Part shown: positions 17,225-26,226 of the stretch, piece after piece
Position numbering within the stretch: position 1 is the stretch's first letter
Layout: every line of letters begins with the position of its first letter
Assembly: GCF_047123305.1 (NCBI RefSeq)
Contig: NZ_CP138918.1
Coordinates: 3,658,001-3,722,000 of the forward strand
DNA length: 64,000 bases
Origin: Thalassobius sp047123305
Lineage (GTDB): Bacteria; Pseudomonadota; Alphaproteobacteria; Rhodobacterales; Rhodobacteraceae
Direction: 5' to 3'
The notes under the pieces: generated by a model
What the model was told of the DNA's origin: nothing
The model's input: the letters and a program-made list of their open reading frames with translations, nothing else
Database searches by the model: none
Made by a program: the position numbers and the translations under genes

Positions 17225-17292
17225 CCTTTTCATCTTGCCAAAACTACTCTGGGGGAATTGGCCGTCAGGCCAAGGGGGCAAAGCCCCAAACC
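17225..17292. repeat. Rhodobacterales-type intergenic element with hairpins
   Basis: After fliD the DNA reads CTTTTCATCTTGCCAAAAC then two hairpins (TTGGCC-GTCA-GGCCAA at 17258-17273; GGGGG-CAAAG-CCCC after it). From memory, similar CATCTTGCCAAA-plus-hairpin pieces are dispersed between genes in this order; only one copy is in the window. Confidence 0.35.
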
Positions 17293-17357
17293 TGGCAGGC
17301 GCCCCGACGTACTGCCCACATCCCCCAGACACCTCACCCAGCGTCCCCCCAAAAAAG

Positions 17358-17381
17358 AACCCGCTTCCAAAGAAGCGGGTT
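17358..17381 (-). terminator. Terminator of fleQ (possibly bidirectional)
   Basis: Stem AACCCGCTT / AAGCGGGTT with a 6-base loop; minus strand continues CTTTTTTG, plus strand TTCAG. Confidence 0.75.
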
Positions 17382-17425
17382 TTCAGTCTGACAGGGAGGA
17401 GATGAAGGATTTGGGGAACGGTCCT

Positions 17426-18496
17426 TCAGCCGTTTTTCTTGATGCCGTATTTCTTGATTTTCTCGATCAAGGTGGTGCGCTGCAGCCCTAGCGACTGGGC
17501 GGCGCCGGTGACATTGCCTTCGCACATTTTCAGCGCCGCTTCGATCAGCGAAATTTCCATGTCGCGCAGGATCAAACGGATGTCGACCTGGCCATTGTCC
17601 TGCAGCGCCTGCAGAACCGCGCTTTGATCGCCAACCGGCAGCGCCTGCCCCGGGGCACCGGGGGCGGAGCCGTCGGTTTCGCTCAGCAGCAGGAAGTTAT
17701 CCACTTCACCCGCATGCAGCATCCGACCCGGGAACATGACAATGGCGCGGTCCACAACGTTGCGAAGCTCTCGGATGTTGCCGGGCCAGCTGTGAGCCTG
17801 AAGACGTTCAATGGCGTCCATGGCAAAATGCGGCAGGTTCGCTTGAGGATGTTGGCTGGTGTGGTCTTTCAGCATCCGGTCGATCAGTTCAGGGATTTCT
17901 TCCAGTCGTTCGGACAGCGAGGGCACCGGCACCGGCAGCACGTTGATCCTATAATATAGGTCGGCGCGGAACTTCCCTTCCGAGACCGCTTCGGTCAGAC
18001 GACGGTGGGTCGCTGTGATCAGGCGGAAATCCACCGCGATATGTTCACGGCCACCAACCCGCTGAATTTCGCGGCTTTCCAGAACCCGCAGCAGCTTGGA
18101 TTGCAGCGCCAGCGGCATGTCCCCGATTTCATCCAGGAACAGCGTGCCGCCGTCGGCCATTTCGATCAGGCCAACACGTTGCTCATCGGCGCCGGTAAAG
18201 GCGCCTTTTTCGTAGCCGAACAGTTCGGATTCCAACAGCTCACCGGGAATGGCGGCACAGTTCACCGCCACCAGTTTGCCTTCACGACCCGAAGCCGCAT
18301 GCACCGCGGTGGCCGCGCGTTCCTTGCCCGATCCGGTGTCACCCGACAGCATCACCGGCGCATCCGACGGCGCAACGGCGGTCAGCATCTGTTTCATCCG
18401 GCGGGTTGCGGGCGAGGATCCGACCACATGGGCATCAACCTCAAACAGGATCGGCGCTTCGGCGTCGAAAAACAGATTGGTGCAAATATTGGTCAT
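17426..18496 (-). CDS. fleQ: FleQ-like sigma-54 activator
   Basis: 356 residues. No receiver domain; the AAA+ domain begins almost at once. Walker A GDTGSGKE at 52-59, the sigma-54 contact loop GAFTGA at 97-102, Walker B TLFLDEIGDMP, sensor and arginine-finger region FRADLYYRINVLP, and SWPGNIRELRNVV. A Fis-type HTH closes the protein (LIEAALKMCEGNVTGAAQSLGLQRTTLIEKIKKYG). In R. sphaeroides FleQ acts with FleT to switch on the sigma-54 flagellar genes. Start ATG 18496 has only a weak purine-rich site. It is transcribed as a separate unit between the fliD and sltF terminators. Confidence 0.88.
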   Translation of the reverse strand: MTNICTNLFFDAEAPILFEVDAHVVGSSPATRRMKQMLTAVAPSDAPVMLSGDTGSGKERAATAVHAASGREGKLVAVNCAAIPGELLESELFGYEKGAFTGADEQRVGLIEMADGGTLFLDEIGDMPLALQSKLLRVLESREIQRVGGREHIAVDFRLITATHRRLTEAVSEGKFRADLYYRINVLPVPVPSLSERLEEIPELIDRMLKDHTSQHPQANLPHFAMDAIERLQAHSWPGNIRELRNVVDRAIVMFPGRMLHAGEVDNFLLLSETDGSAPGAPGQALPVGDQSAVLQALQDNGQVDIRLILRDMEISLIEAALKMCEGNVTGAAQSLGLQRTTLIEKIKKYGIKKNG

Positions 18497-18630
18497 GGGG
18501 CGGCTTTCTTAGTCTTTTCATTGGGGCGGCAGCGGTTTTTTGGCGGGATGCGCCCGCTGTCCTGTTGCCTTGCTCGGTTAACACTAAGAATAGTCAAAAA
18601 CCCGACGACAATCGACGTATCGGAGGTTGA

Positions 18631-18656
18631 AACCCGCCTCTCTTACGGAGCGGGTT
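18631..18656 (-). terminator. Possible terminator after sltF
   Basis: Stem AACCCGC / GCGGGTT with a 12-base loop, 41 bases past the sltF stop on the minus strand; the following run is only TTTC. Confidence 0.4.
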
Positions 18657-18696
18657 ACATACTTTGGGCTAGGTTTTCGTGTTGTGGCTGTTGCGC

Positions 18697-19569
18697 TTAG
18701 TTCGCGAACTCGGCGCGCAGCTGGTCGATCAGATCTTGTCGATTCGTTGACAGACGGGCGATGCGCCGTTGACGGGTGCCGCGGGTGCGCTTTGCCTGCA
18801 TGGCTGAAAACGTGGGCAAAGGACTGTCAGGAAGCACGACATCACGCATCTGTCCCATGTAGGATTGGGTCGCAATCAGGGCGGTGTCGCTTACGGCCAG
18901 AACGCCTTGGGCACGGGCCACCTTGGCCCGGTGTTGTGACGCCGCGCGCACGGCACCTTTGGAGGTGCCATCCGCCGTTGAGGCCACAAAGGAAGGCTGT
19001 TCCTGCGGCAGTTTTGCCAGAACCCGGTTCACCCGGCCCAGATAGGCCGTTCCGCGATCACTGTCTGCCGAATGGTAGTGTTTGGTGGCCTCTTCCCAGC
19101 TGCCATGACGTTTTTTCAACCGTGTCAGGAACTTGGCGGCGTAGCGGGTGTTGGCTTCCGGGGTCATCATCTCTTCGACAGAAGCGAAGTTTTCTGCGTG
19201 CCAGCGGTAGTTGATCTGCATGCAGCCCACATCCACATTGCGCACACCCTCTTTCAAAACCGCCTTCAGTTTGGCCAGCGCCTCTTTGCGGGTTTTGAAG
19301 TAATAACCTTTGCCCTGTACGTTCAGGGTCCAGGGCCAAGCACGCACGCCACGGTCGCCCTGCTTATAGCCTGTCTCAACGCGGGCAATTGCCGGCATCA
19401 GACCTTCGGGGATCCGATGTAACGCCGCCGTCCGGGCCGCCATCTGTTCACAATCCACCGCACGCGCAGCGGCGGGCAGAGCCGCTTGCGCCATCAAGGC
19501 AAAGGCCAGCGCCCCCGCTTTGACAATGGATATGAACCGCGCCCCAATCACCTTAGCTGAGGAAATCAA
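18697..19569 (-). CDS. sltF: SltF-like flagellar lytic transglycosylase
   Basis: 290 residues. Signal peptide near residues 1-37 (ISIVKAGALAFALMAQAALPAAARA). The SLT domain has the catalytic glutamate in PAIARVETGYKQGDRG and the fold motifs CMQINYRWH and AAKFLTRLKKRHGSWEEATKHYHSAD. It opens peptidoglycan for rod passage. R. sphaeroides SltF does this because its FlgJ lacks a muramidase part, and the FlgJ here (23155-23499) is likewise only a rod-binding domain. The start overlaps the flgL stop by 17 bases, so it is the distal gene of the flgG-to-flgL transcript. Confidence 0.86.
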   Translation of the reverse strand: MISSAKVIGARFISIVKAGALAFALMAQAALPAAARAVDCEQMAARTAALHRIPEGLMPAIARVETGYKQGDRGVRAWPWTLNVQGKGYYFKTRKEALAKLKAVLKEGVRNVDVGCMQINYRWHAENFASVEEMMTPEANTRYAAKFLTRLKKRHGSWEEATKHYHSADSDRGTAYLGRVNRVLAKLPQEQPSFVASTADGTSKGAVRAASQHRAKVARAQGVLAVSDTALIATQSYMGQMRDVVLPDSPLPTFSAMQAKRTRGTRQRRIARLSTNRQDLIDQLRAEFAN

Positions 19570-20827
19570 ACAGGGTGCGGGTCGAGATCTTGGCGTAGGT
19601 CTGCTGCGCCGCTTCGCGGTTCATCAGCATTGCCTGCAACTCTGTCACGGCGGCGGCAATATCCAGCCCTTCGTAGCCCGCCAGGGCGCGCTCTACCATC
19701 TCCGCCCGTTTGTCGAGACCGGTCAGATGGCGCTCGCCCACCTGTTGCAGCGCACCGATTTCAGCGCGACGGTCGGCCACGTGATAAAGCGCGGAATTGA
19801 GGGTGCCCACCAGAGCGTTAGAGGTTTGATCCTCAGAGACCATAACCGTCATCTGGTCAACATCATGCCCAGACAGTTTGGTCACCGTCATCGAATGATG
19901 GTCCCGGTCATTGCTGCCCGCGACGCCAAATTTGCTGAGGGTCATGTCGCCTGCTGCATCCAGTCGGATGGCGTTGGGATTGGCGGGATCGACGATGGCG
20001 GTCACACCGGTTGTGCCGGTCTGCGCATTGATCGCGGCGATCAGCGCGTCAGGCGAAGCCTGCATATAGGGGGCGGAAACATCCACCGAACCGCCAGGGC
20101 CTTCGATGGTCAGGGACACTTCGCCAATAGATGACCCAAGCTGCAAACGCATCGAGGCCGCACCGTCAACGCTGTCGCGACGCGCACCGCCACCTGGGGT
20201 CAACGAATGCACCAGATCATCGGCAATTGTGAACAGATCGCGGGTCTCCGGCCCATCGGGGCCGTTGACCTGAATGTCCATAAACAGCTCTTGCCCGTTG
20301 AGGCCGGTCGCCATCAATGCGTTCTCCGAAACCCGCAACGCATGACGCCCTGCATCGCCCATATAGCGCACGTTGTTGCCATCATCGGCGAAGGGATCGA
20401 TATCTGTCTGATAGCCGCCAAACAAGGCGCGTCCGGTGCTGTCGCGGGTCTGCGCCAGATTGACCAGACTGTCGCGCAACTCCACTGCCTCGATGCGCAG
20501 CGATTCCCGTTCGCTTTCCGATACTGATCCTGTGGCGCCGCGAATGGCAATCTCAGCCATGCGGTTCAGCACGTTGCCCACCTCCCCCATCACGGTATCG
20601 GACAGGGTCAGCCGTGCGTCGGCACTTTCGAGGTTCAGCGTAAACTGTTCCACCATTTCCTTCTGGTCACGGGTGGCCGACATGTTGAGCGCCCGCACCG
20701 GATCAACCGAAGAACGCGGATCCGCCTTGCCCGAGGCAATTTCAGCCTGAAGGTTGGAAATATCGGTATCAAGCCGCGTGAAGTGACGGCTGGCCAATTG
20801 GTGATGAAGGGAGGTGCCGATGGTCAT
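19553..20827 (-). CDS. flgL: FlgL, hook-filament junction protein 3
   Basis: 424 residues. N-terminal helices (HFTRLDTDISNLQAEIASGKADPRSSVDPVRALNM, first part) and C-terminal AEMVERALAGYEGLDIAAAVTELQAM are FlgL-type flagellin-like ends; residues 120-330 form the variable domain. It joins FlgK to the filament. GAGG seven bases upstream overlaps the flgK stop region; only three bases separate the two genes. Confidence 0.9.
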   Translation of the reverse strand: MTIGTSLHHQLASRHFTRLDTDISNLQAEIASGKADPRSSVDPVRALNMSATRDQKEMVEQFTLNLESADARLTLSDTVMGEVGNVLNRMAEIAIRGATGSVSESERESLRIEAVELRDSLVNLAQTRDSTGRALFGGYQTDIDPFADDGNNVRYMGDAGRHALRVSENALMATGLNGQELFMDIQVNGPDGPETRDLFTIADDLVHSLTPGGGARRDSVDGAASMRLQLGSSIGEVSLTIEGPGGSVDVSAPYMQASPDALIAAINAQTGTTGVTAIVDPANPNAIRLDAAGDMTLSKFGVAGSNDRDHHSMTVTKLSGHDVDQMTVMVSEDQTSNALVGTLNSALYHVADRRAEIGALQQVGERHLTGLDKRAEMVERALAGYEGLDIAAAVTELQAMLMNREAAQQTYAKISTRTLFDFLS

Positions 20828-20830
20828 GGT

Positions 20831-23158
20831 TTACCTCAAAGAGCTGAGCAGCGTCGAAAACAATTCCTGCGCCACAGTCATAATGCGTGCGTTGGCCTGA
20901 TAGGCCTGCTGGTATTTCATCAAGGACGCGGCCTCGGTATCCAGATCCACCCCGGCTGCGGCCTGATGGGCAGCCAATGCGGATTCATTCTGGGCTTCGG
21001 CCACTTCCAACTTGCGTTTGCCTGCGGCGGTCAACCCACCCACTTCGGTGCGGATATCGGTCAGCAAGGCGTGATAGCCGCCCAGCCCCGAAGAGTTGTC
21101 CCGCGTGCGCAGATCCGCAAGCGCTGACAATCCACGTGCATCTCCCATGCCAGATGTCGATGCCGCCACATCAAAACTGTCACCGGTGACATAGCCCGCG
21201 GTCAGGCTGAAGCTGAATCCGGCGATTTCCACGTCACCATTGCCATCCAGTACCCCGCCACCCAAACGGTGTCCGGTGGCCTGATCCAGCAGTTCAACCT
21301 CGCCGGTGCTGTCGTCGATCACGTTCAGCGTCACGGTGCGATCGGTGTTGCTGGTGGCGGTGCCATGGGTCACAGCGCCGCCAATTTCCAGCTCGCCCGC
21401 GCCTGCTACGATGATCAGGTCTTCGGCAGGCAGGTTGGTCAGATGCAGCCACTGGGTCGCAGCCGTGCTGCCGTCGGTAGAAAGCTGGGTGCCAAGATAG
21501 TTGTTCGCCGCGCCGGTCAGGGTGCCGTCATAAACGGCCCCATCGGCAAACCCGTTGGCCCCCGTCATCAGCGCCGCCGCGGCCGCCCCGCTGAGGGCGG
21601 GTCCGGCGATCTGCGTGCCTTCACGGGTGAACACCATGATGTCCGAGGCAGTGCTGCCACCGGCAAGGCTGGCCAATGTCACTTCGGTGGCCGAAGCCGG
21701 GATCACCCCCACAACGCCATCCGACAACAAACCCACAGAAGACCCATCTGTCGGCAGCAGGCTTTCGACGGTGGGCAGGCTGGTGAAGGTTTCACTGCCC
21801 GGCGCTGCGGACAGGGTTGAGCTACCCGTGTTGGCAATCGCAGGGCTGATGGTCATGGCCCCGCCAGAGGCGATCTGATCCACATCCGTGAGCAGGAACC
21901 GCATGTTTTCAGCGTTGCCATGGGTGGGCGCCAGGGTGATGACATCGCCGTCCGCCCCGGTGCCGGTCAGATCAATCTGCATACCGGTCAAGGTGATCGA
22001 GGTGGTGCCGCTGCCCAGCAGGGTGTTGCTTTCGTCATAGGCATTCCAGACCCCGGCGGTCTCATCCCGGATCAGACGGATCGTATCGGTGGGCGGGGTT
22101 TCGCCTTCGATCTCGGTTGCCTCAGCCAGCGAGCTGCCCGAGTTGGAGGGCGCTGGTTTTGCGTCCCAACCATTCAATGAGAACATCCGCACCCCTTCAG
22201 CGCCACTGGCGTCCCGGGAACTTTGGTGGATCATGTTCATCTGATCCGCCAGGGTGCTGGCAAAACTGTTCAGATCCGACAGGGTTGCGTTGATCGCACC
22301 TACTGCAGAGGCAAGTCCGTGCAGCTGACCTGCTGACGCACTGCGGGTTACCGCATCACTGGCCAGTGACCCAGCACTGGCGCCCCGCACGTTCAGCGAC
22401 AGGTCCGCATTCATCGTGACCCGCGCCGGCCCATCCACCGATAGCAGCTTGGGCCCGCCAGGTCCGCTGCCAAGCGATACGGTGGCAATGCCCAGATCAC
22501 TGTAATCGACGCTGATATCAACCAGGTTGGACAGATCCGTCAGCAGCTTGTCGCGCCGGTCCATCACCGCATTGTCGGCCCCCGGCACCGAAGAAAGCCC
22601 CATGCGATGCTGCAGTTTGTCCATTTCCACCAACAGGCCGTTGATCCGACCCAACACCTGATCGCCCTGCGCATGCAGGTATTCGCCAAGATCGCGAATG
22701 TCGCCCGCCATATCAGCAACCGCACTGGCCAACCCGCCGCCCGCTTCCAGCATAACCGACCGCATGCCGCGGTCTTCGGGCATCGAGGCCAACCCCTCAA
22801 TGGCTTCAAAATAGCTCGACAACATCTCTTCGACGCCACCCGCATCAGGCAGCATCCGGTTCTCCAGCTGCTCCAGCGCCGGCACCATGGTTTCCGCCGA
22901 GATCACAGCCCCGCCGGTTTCGCGCACCTGCTCCACCACCAGTTCGTCAAACGCGCGGCGCACATCTTCGATCAACACCCCCTGCCCTGTGGAGGAGGTG
23001 GAAAACGGGTTTGAGCCGGCTCCGGCCGCCTCTTTGGTGATCACAGAGCGGCGCGAATACCCTTCGGTATCGGCGTTGGCGACATTCTCCGAGGTGATCG
23101 TCAGCGCGGTGCGCGACGCCAGCATCCCGGAGATGCCGATATTCATAATGCTACTCAT
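20831..23158 (-). CDS. flgK: FlgK, hook-filament junction protein 1
   Basis: 775 residues, larger than the typical 550. N-terminal IMNIGISGMLASRTALTITSENVANADTEGYSRRSV and C-terminal EASLMKYQQAYQANARIMTVAQELFSTLL are diagnostic (parts shown within families of rod/hook proteins). The extra length lies in a Thr/Gly/Ser-rich central region (about 330-660). It overlaps the flgJ end by four bases (ATGA), so translation is coupled. Confidence 0.94.
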   Translation of the reverse strand: MSSIMNIGISGMLASRTALTITSENVANADTEGYSRRSVITKEAAGAGSNPFSTSSTGQGVLIEDVRRAFDELVVEQVRETGGAVISAETMVPALEQLENRMLPDAGGVEEMLSSYFEAIEGLASMPEDRGMRSVMLEAGGGLASAVADMAGDIRDLGEYLHAQGDQVLGRINGLLVEMDKLQHRMGLSSVPGADNAVMDRRDKLLTDLSNLVDISVDYSDLGIATVSLGSGPGGPKLLSVDGPARVTMNADLSLNVRGASAGSLASDAVTRSASAGQLHGLASAVGAINATLSDLNSFASTLADQMNMIHQSSRDASGAEGVRMFSLNGWDAKPAPSNSGSSLAEATEIEGETPPTDTIRLIRDETAGVWNAYDESNTLLGSGTTSITLTGMQIDLTGTGADGDVITLAPTHGNAENMRFLLTDVDQIASGGAMTISPAIANTGSSTLSAAPGSETFTSLPTVESLLPTDGSSVGLLSDGVVGVIPASATEVTLASLAGGSTASDIMVFTREGTQIAGPALSGAAAAALMTGANGFADGAVYDGTLTGAANNYLGTQLSTDGSTAATQWLHLTNLPAEDLIIVAGAGELEIGGAVTHGTATSNTDRTVTLNVIDDSTGEVELLDQATGHRLGGGVLDGNGDVEIAGFSFSLTAGYVTGDSFDVAASTSGMGDARGLSALADLRTRDNSSGLGGYHALLTDIRTEVGGLTAAGKRKLEVAEAQNESALAAHQAAAGVDLDTEAASLMKYQQAYQANARIMTVAQELFSTLLSSLR

Positions 23159-23499
23159 CCGTCAGCTTTCTTTGCAAATGGCGCAAACTGGCGCACAATG
23201 GCATCTGCCATGCCCAGCCCCGCGGCCCCGGTGGCATCTTCGGTCAATTGCTGATCCAACATGCTCTGCATCCGTGACACACCCGAACCGCCCAGCAGGT
23301 CATCGCCCAGACTGGCTTCACGGCCCGCCTTTACCATCTGCTGCAGAAACAGCGCCTCAAAGCCTTCGGCGGCCTGGCGCATGCGGGGATCCAACTCATC
23401 GGCGGCGGTCTTGGCGCTGCTCTGCACCCCATCCTGCCGGTTGAGCTGCAGGCTGGGGGTCAGATCCATCATTGGATTGTTCGGAAGCGAAAAACTCAT
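23155..23499 (-). CDS. flgJ: FlgJ-like rod-binding protein (single domain)
   Basis: 114 residues, equal to the N-terminal rod-capping half of enterobacterial FlgJ. The motif ELDPRMRQAAEGFEALFLQQMVKAGREASLG-type helix (residues 37-65) and SRMQSMLDQQLTEDA are typical. No muramidase domain follows; sltF supplies that activity. GAGG five bases upstream supports ATG 23499. Confidence 0.87.
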   Translation of the reverse strand: MSFSLPNNPMMDLTPSLQLNRQDGVQSSAKTAADELDPRMRQAAEGFEALFLQQMVKAGREASLGDDLLGGSGVSRMQSMLDQQLTEDATGAAGLGMADAIVRQFAPFAKKADG

Positions 23500-23510
23500 A
23501 ACGACCTCAG

Positions 23511-24641
23511 TCAGATGACGATCAATTCAGCGCGCAGCGAACCCGCGCGGTGCAGCGCTTCAAGAATGGCAACCAAATCTGCAGGGCTGGCCCCAACGGC
23601 GTTGATCGCATCCACCAGCGAGCTGAGGTTGACGCCCGGATCAAAGATAAAGGCGGGAGAGGTGTCTTCGGTCACTTCGATGGCGCTGTCGGGGGTGATC
23701 ACTGGCTCACCGGGAGCAACGATCACATTGTCGCCATTGGTCACCACGGAAGCGCCCTGATCCACATTGAAGTCTTCGTTCACCCGCACGGTCAGCGACC
23801 CGTGGCTGACAGCCGATGGCGTCACACGGACAGAGCCGCCGATCACCACAGTGCCGGTGCGGGCGTTGACGATCACCTGCGCGGCGGCTTCTGCCGGGGT
23901 GACATCAATGTTTTCCAACAGGCCCATGAAGGACACGCGCTGTGCCGGATCAGCCGGGGCACGGACCCGGACAGAGGTGCCGTCCAGCGCCACCGCAACA
24001 CCGTCACCGAACATGTCGTTCACCGCTTCCACCACGGCAGCAGCGGTTGAGAAATCGGAACGGTTGAGGTTCAGCACCAGATATTCCGCTTCAAGAAACG
24101 GCGTTTCCACCAGGCGTTCGATGGTGGCGCCACCGGGCACCCGGCCCACTGTTGGCACATTGACCACCAGCGACGAACCGTCACCGCCTTCAACCCCCAG
24201 GCCACCCACAACAAGGTTGCCCTGGGCGATGGCATAAACTTCACCGTCAGCGCCCATCAACGGGGTCATCAGCAACGTGCCGCCCTTCAGCGACTTGGCG
24301 CGGCCTGCGGTGGAGACAGTGACGTCCAGCACCTGACCGGGCTTCATGAAGGGAGGCATCTCCGCCGTGACCATCACGGCAGCGACGTTTTTGGTATCAA
24401 GATCCCCCGGTTCGGTGTCGAGGCCCAGACGCGAAATCAGCGATTGCATAGATTGTTGGGTCAGCTTGGAGCCACCGTCACCGGTGCCAGCCAGACCCAT
24501 CACCAGCCCATAACCGACCAGCGCGTTGGAACGCACCCCAGCCACCGAGGCCAGATCTTTCAACCGGTCAGCAGAAGCGGTGCTAACGCTTGCAATAATG
24601 CAAAGCCCGGCAACAAATGCGCGGAGGATCTTGCGATTCAT
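23511..24641 (-). CDS. flgI: FlgI, P-ring protein
   Basis: 376 residues with a Sec signal peptide (MNRKILRAFVAGLCIIASVSTASA). The start of the mature protein, DRLKDLASVAGVRSNALVGYG, and GLVMGLAGTGDG, and the C-terminal LVDAINAVGASPADLVAILEALHRAGSLRAELIVI are hallmark FlgI. It polymerises in the periplasm around the rod with FlgA help (5924-6664). Confidence 0.96.
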   Translation of the reverse strand: MNRKILRAFVAGLCIIASVSTASADRLKDLASVAGVRSNALVGYGLVMGLAGTGDGGSKLTQQSMQSLISRLGLDTEPGDLDTKNVAAVMVTAEMPPFMKPGQVLDVTVSTAGRAKSLKGGTLLMTPLMGADGEVYAIAQGNLVVGGLGVEGGDGSSLVVNVPTVGRVPGGATIERLVETPFLEAEYLVLNLNRSDFSTAAAVVEAVNDMFGDGVAVALDGTSVRVRAPADPAQRVSFMGLLENIDVTPAEAAAQVIVNARTGTVVIGGSVRVTPSAVSHGSLTVRVNEDFNVDQGASVVTNGDNVIVAPGEPVITPDSAIEVTEDTSPAFIFDPGVNLSSLVDAINAVGASPADLVAILEALHRAGSLRAELIVI

Positions 24642-24659
24642 AGTCTATACCCTTTCGGA

Positions 24660-25328
24660 TCAGAGCGGGGAAACAGCGTCAACACCGCGACGCAGCCAGC
24701 CTTTCTTGCCGGTGTCAGCAACATCACCAGCGCCGATGTACTTGATCTCGGCATCAGCCAGACGATCACTGTCAACGGTGTTATCTGCGGTAATGTCGGC
24801 CTGCCGGACAATGCCGCGCAGACGGATGTATTCATCACCGTTGTTCAGGGTCAGTTTCTTCTGACCAATCACTTCCAGATTGCCACCGGGCAGCACCCGC
24901 ACCACCGAAACCGACATACGGCCACTCAGCGAGTTCGACTGCGAGGCACGGCCGTTGCCGTTAAAGGTCTTGTTGGTGCCCATCGAGAGATCTGTGTCGT
25001 TGATGCCAAGAATATCAGGCGTATCGAGCGAGAAGTAATCCGCCTTGGACGAGGACGCGTTCTGTGCCTTGGAGGCCTGGAACTTCTCCTGCAGGATGAT
25101 CGTCAAAATGTCGCCCACCTGGCTGGCGCGACGGTCGGTGGCAAAAAGCCCCATCTGCCCGCCCGAAAAAATCGCCCCCGAAGCAAGCTGGCCGGTCGGC
25201 TGTGGCAGCGGTTCCTGATAAACAGGCGCCCAGTCGCGCGACGCGGCCGCCTCTTGCTCCGTGGCACAGCCCGAAACGGTCAGCGCGGCGGGAACGGCAA
25301 ACAAAACCATAGTCTTACGAAATTCCAT
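24660..25328 (-). CDS. flgH: FlgH, L-ring lipoprotein
   Basis: 222 residues. Lipobox VSGC at about residue 20 after MEFRKTMVLFAVPAALT. Conserved parts: LFATDRRASQVGDILTIIL, then SLSGRMSVSVVRVLPGGNLEVIGQKKLTLNNGDEYIRLRGIVR-type core. It forms the outer-membrane L ring. GGAG lies before the ATG; 18 bases separate it from flgI. Confidence 0.96.
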   Translation of the reverse strand: MEFRKTMVLFAVPAALTVSGCATEQEAAASRDWAPVYQEPLPQPTGQLASGAIFSGGQMGLFATDRRASQVGDILTIILQEKFQASKAQNASSSKADYFSLDTPDILGINDTDLSMGTNKTFNGNGRASQSNSLSGRMSVSVVRVLPGGNLEVIGQKKLTLNNGDEYIRLRGIVRQADITADNTVDSDRLADAEIKYIGAGDVADTGKKGWLRRGVDAVSPL

Positions 25329-25339
25329 TACTGCTCTCC

Positions 25340-26128
25340 TTACAGTTTGTTGGACAGGAAGCGGAGCATTTCATCGGTGGCGGAGATCGACTTTGAGTTC
25401 ACCTCATAGGCACGCTGCGCCTCGATCATTTCCACCAGCTCCTGCACCACGTTCACATTCGATGCTTCCAGCTGCCCCTGCAGCAGCCGGCCGGCCCCTT
25501 CTTGCGTCGGAACCGAAATGATTGGCTCGCCACTGGCCTGGCTTTCCACCGCCATATTTTCCCCCACCGGTGTCAGGCCGCGCGGGTTCACAAAACGGGT
25601 CAGGGTGATCTGCCCCACCTCCTGCGGCTCCACGTCGCCCGGGGTGGTGACGCTGACGATCCCGTCATTGGAAATGGTAACGTTGGTGGCATCTGCTGGC
25701 AGGGTGATTTCCGGCTGCAGCACATAGCCGCTGGCGGTCGCGATCACCCCTTCGGCGTTCCGGCCAAAGGTGCCGTTGCGCGAATAGCCCATCCGACCAT
25801 CCGGCATCAGAACCTGAAAGAACCCGTTGCCGTCGATGGCAATATCCAGGGCGTTTTCAGTGTTGATCATGTTGCCTTGGGAATAGGTCTTTTCCGTGCT
25901 TACCATCCGCACCCCGGTCCCGATCGACGACCCCGAGGTCATCTGGGTGTCTTCAGAGGTCTGCGCCCCGGCAGGTCGCCAGGTCTGATACAGCAGAGTT
26001 TCGAAATTCGCCCGGTCCCGTTTGAAGCCGGTGGTGTTCACGTTGGCCAGGTTGTTCGAGATAACCTGAATACGAGACTGTTGGGCGTTGAGGCCAGTTT
26101 TGGCCACGTGCATTGCGCTGCTTGACAT
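25340..26128 (-). CDS. flgG: FlgG, distal rod protein
   Basis: 262 residues, the classical length. N-terminal AMHVAKTGLNAQQSRIQVISNNLANVNTTGFKRDRANF and C-terminal LEASNVNVVQELVEMIEAQRAYEVNSK-type ends are diagnostic. AGGAGG precedes the ATG. The gene has its own perfect sigma-54 promoter (26179-26194), so flgG-H-I-J-K-L-sltF can be transcribed apart from flgB-F. Confidence 0.97.
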   Translation of the reverse strand: MSSSAMHVAKTGLNAQQSRIQVISNNLANVNTTGFKRDRANFETLLYQTWRPAGAQTSEDTQMTSGSSIGTGVRMVSTEKTYSQGNMINTENALDIAIDGNGFFQVLMPDGRMGYSRNGTFGRNAEGVIATASGYVLQPEITLPADATNVTISNDGIVSVTTPGDVEPQEVGQITLTRFVNPRGLTPVGENMAVESQASGEPIISVPTQEGAGRLLQGQLEASNVNVVQELVEMIEAQRAYEVNSKSISATDEMLRFLSNKL

Positions 26129-26178
26129 GCCTGTCCTCCTTGGGGTGGCGGCTGTTGAACCTGTGTTGCCTTAACAGG

Positions 26179-26194
26179 TGCAAAGGCCGTGCCA
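26179..26194 (-). promoter_or_regulatory. Sigma-54 promoter of flgG
   Basis: Minus strand TGGCACGGCCTTTGCA, exact consensus, in the 98-base flgF-flgG spacer. Confidence 0.88.
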
Positions 26195-26226
26195 TTTCCC
26201 GCCCGGAGGGGCGCTAAATGCTAAAA

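Noticed and set aside
23155..23499. Broken FlgJ that lost its muramidase domain
   Set aside because: A one-domain FlgJ with a separate SltF is the normal arrangement in this type of flagellum, not a truncation.
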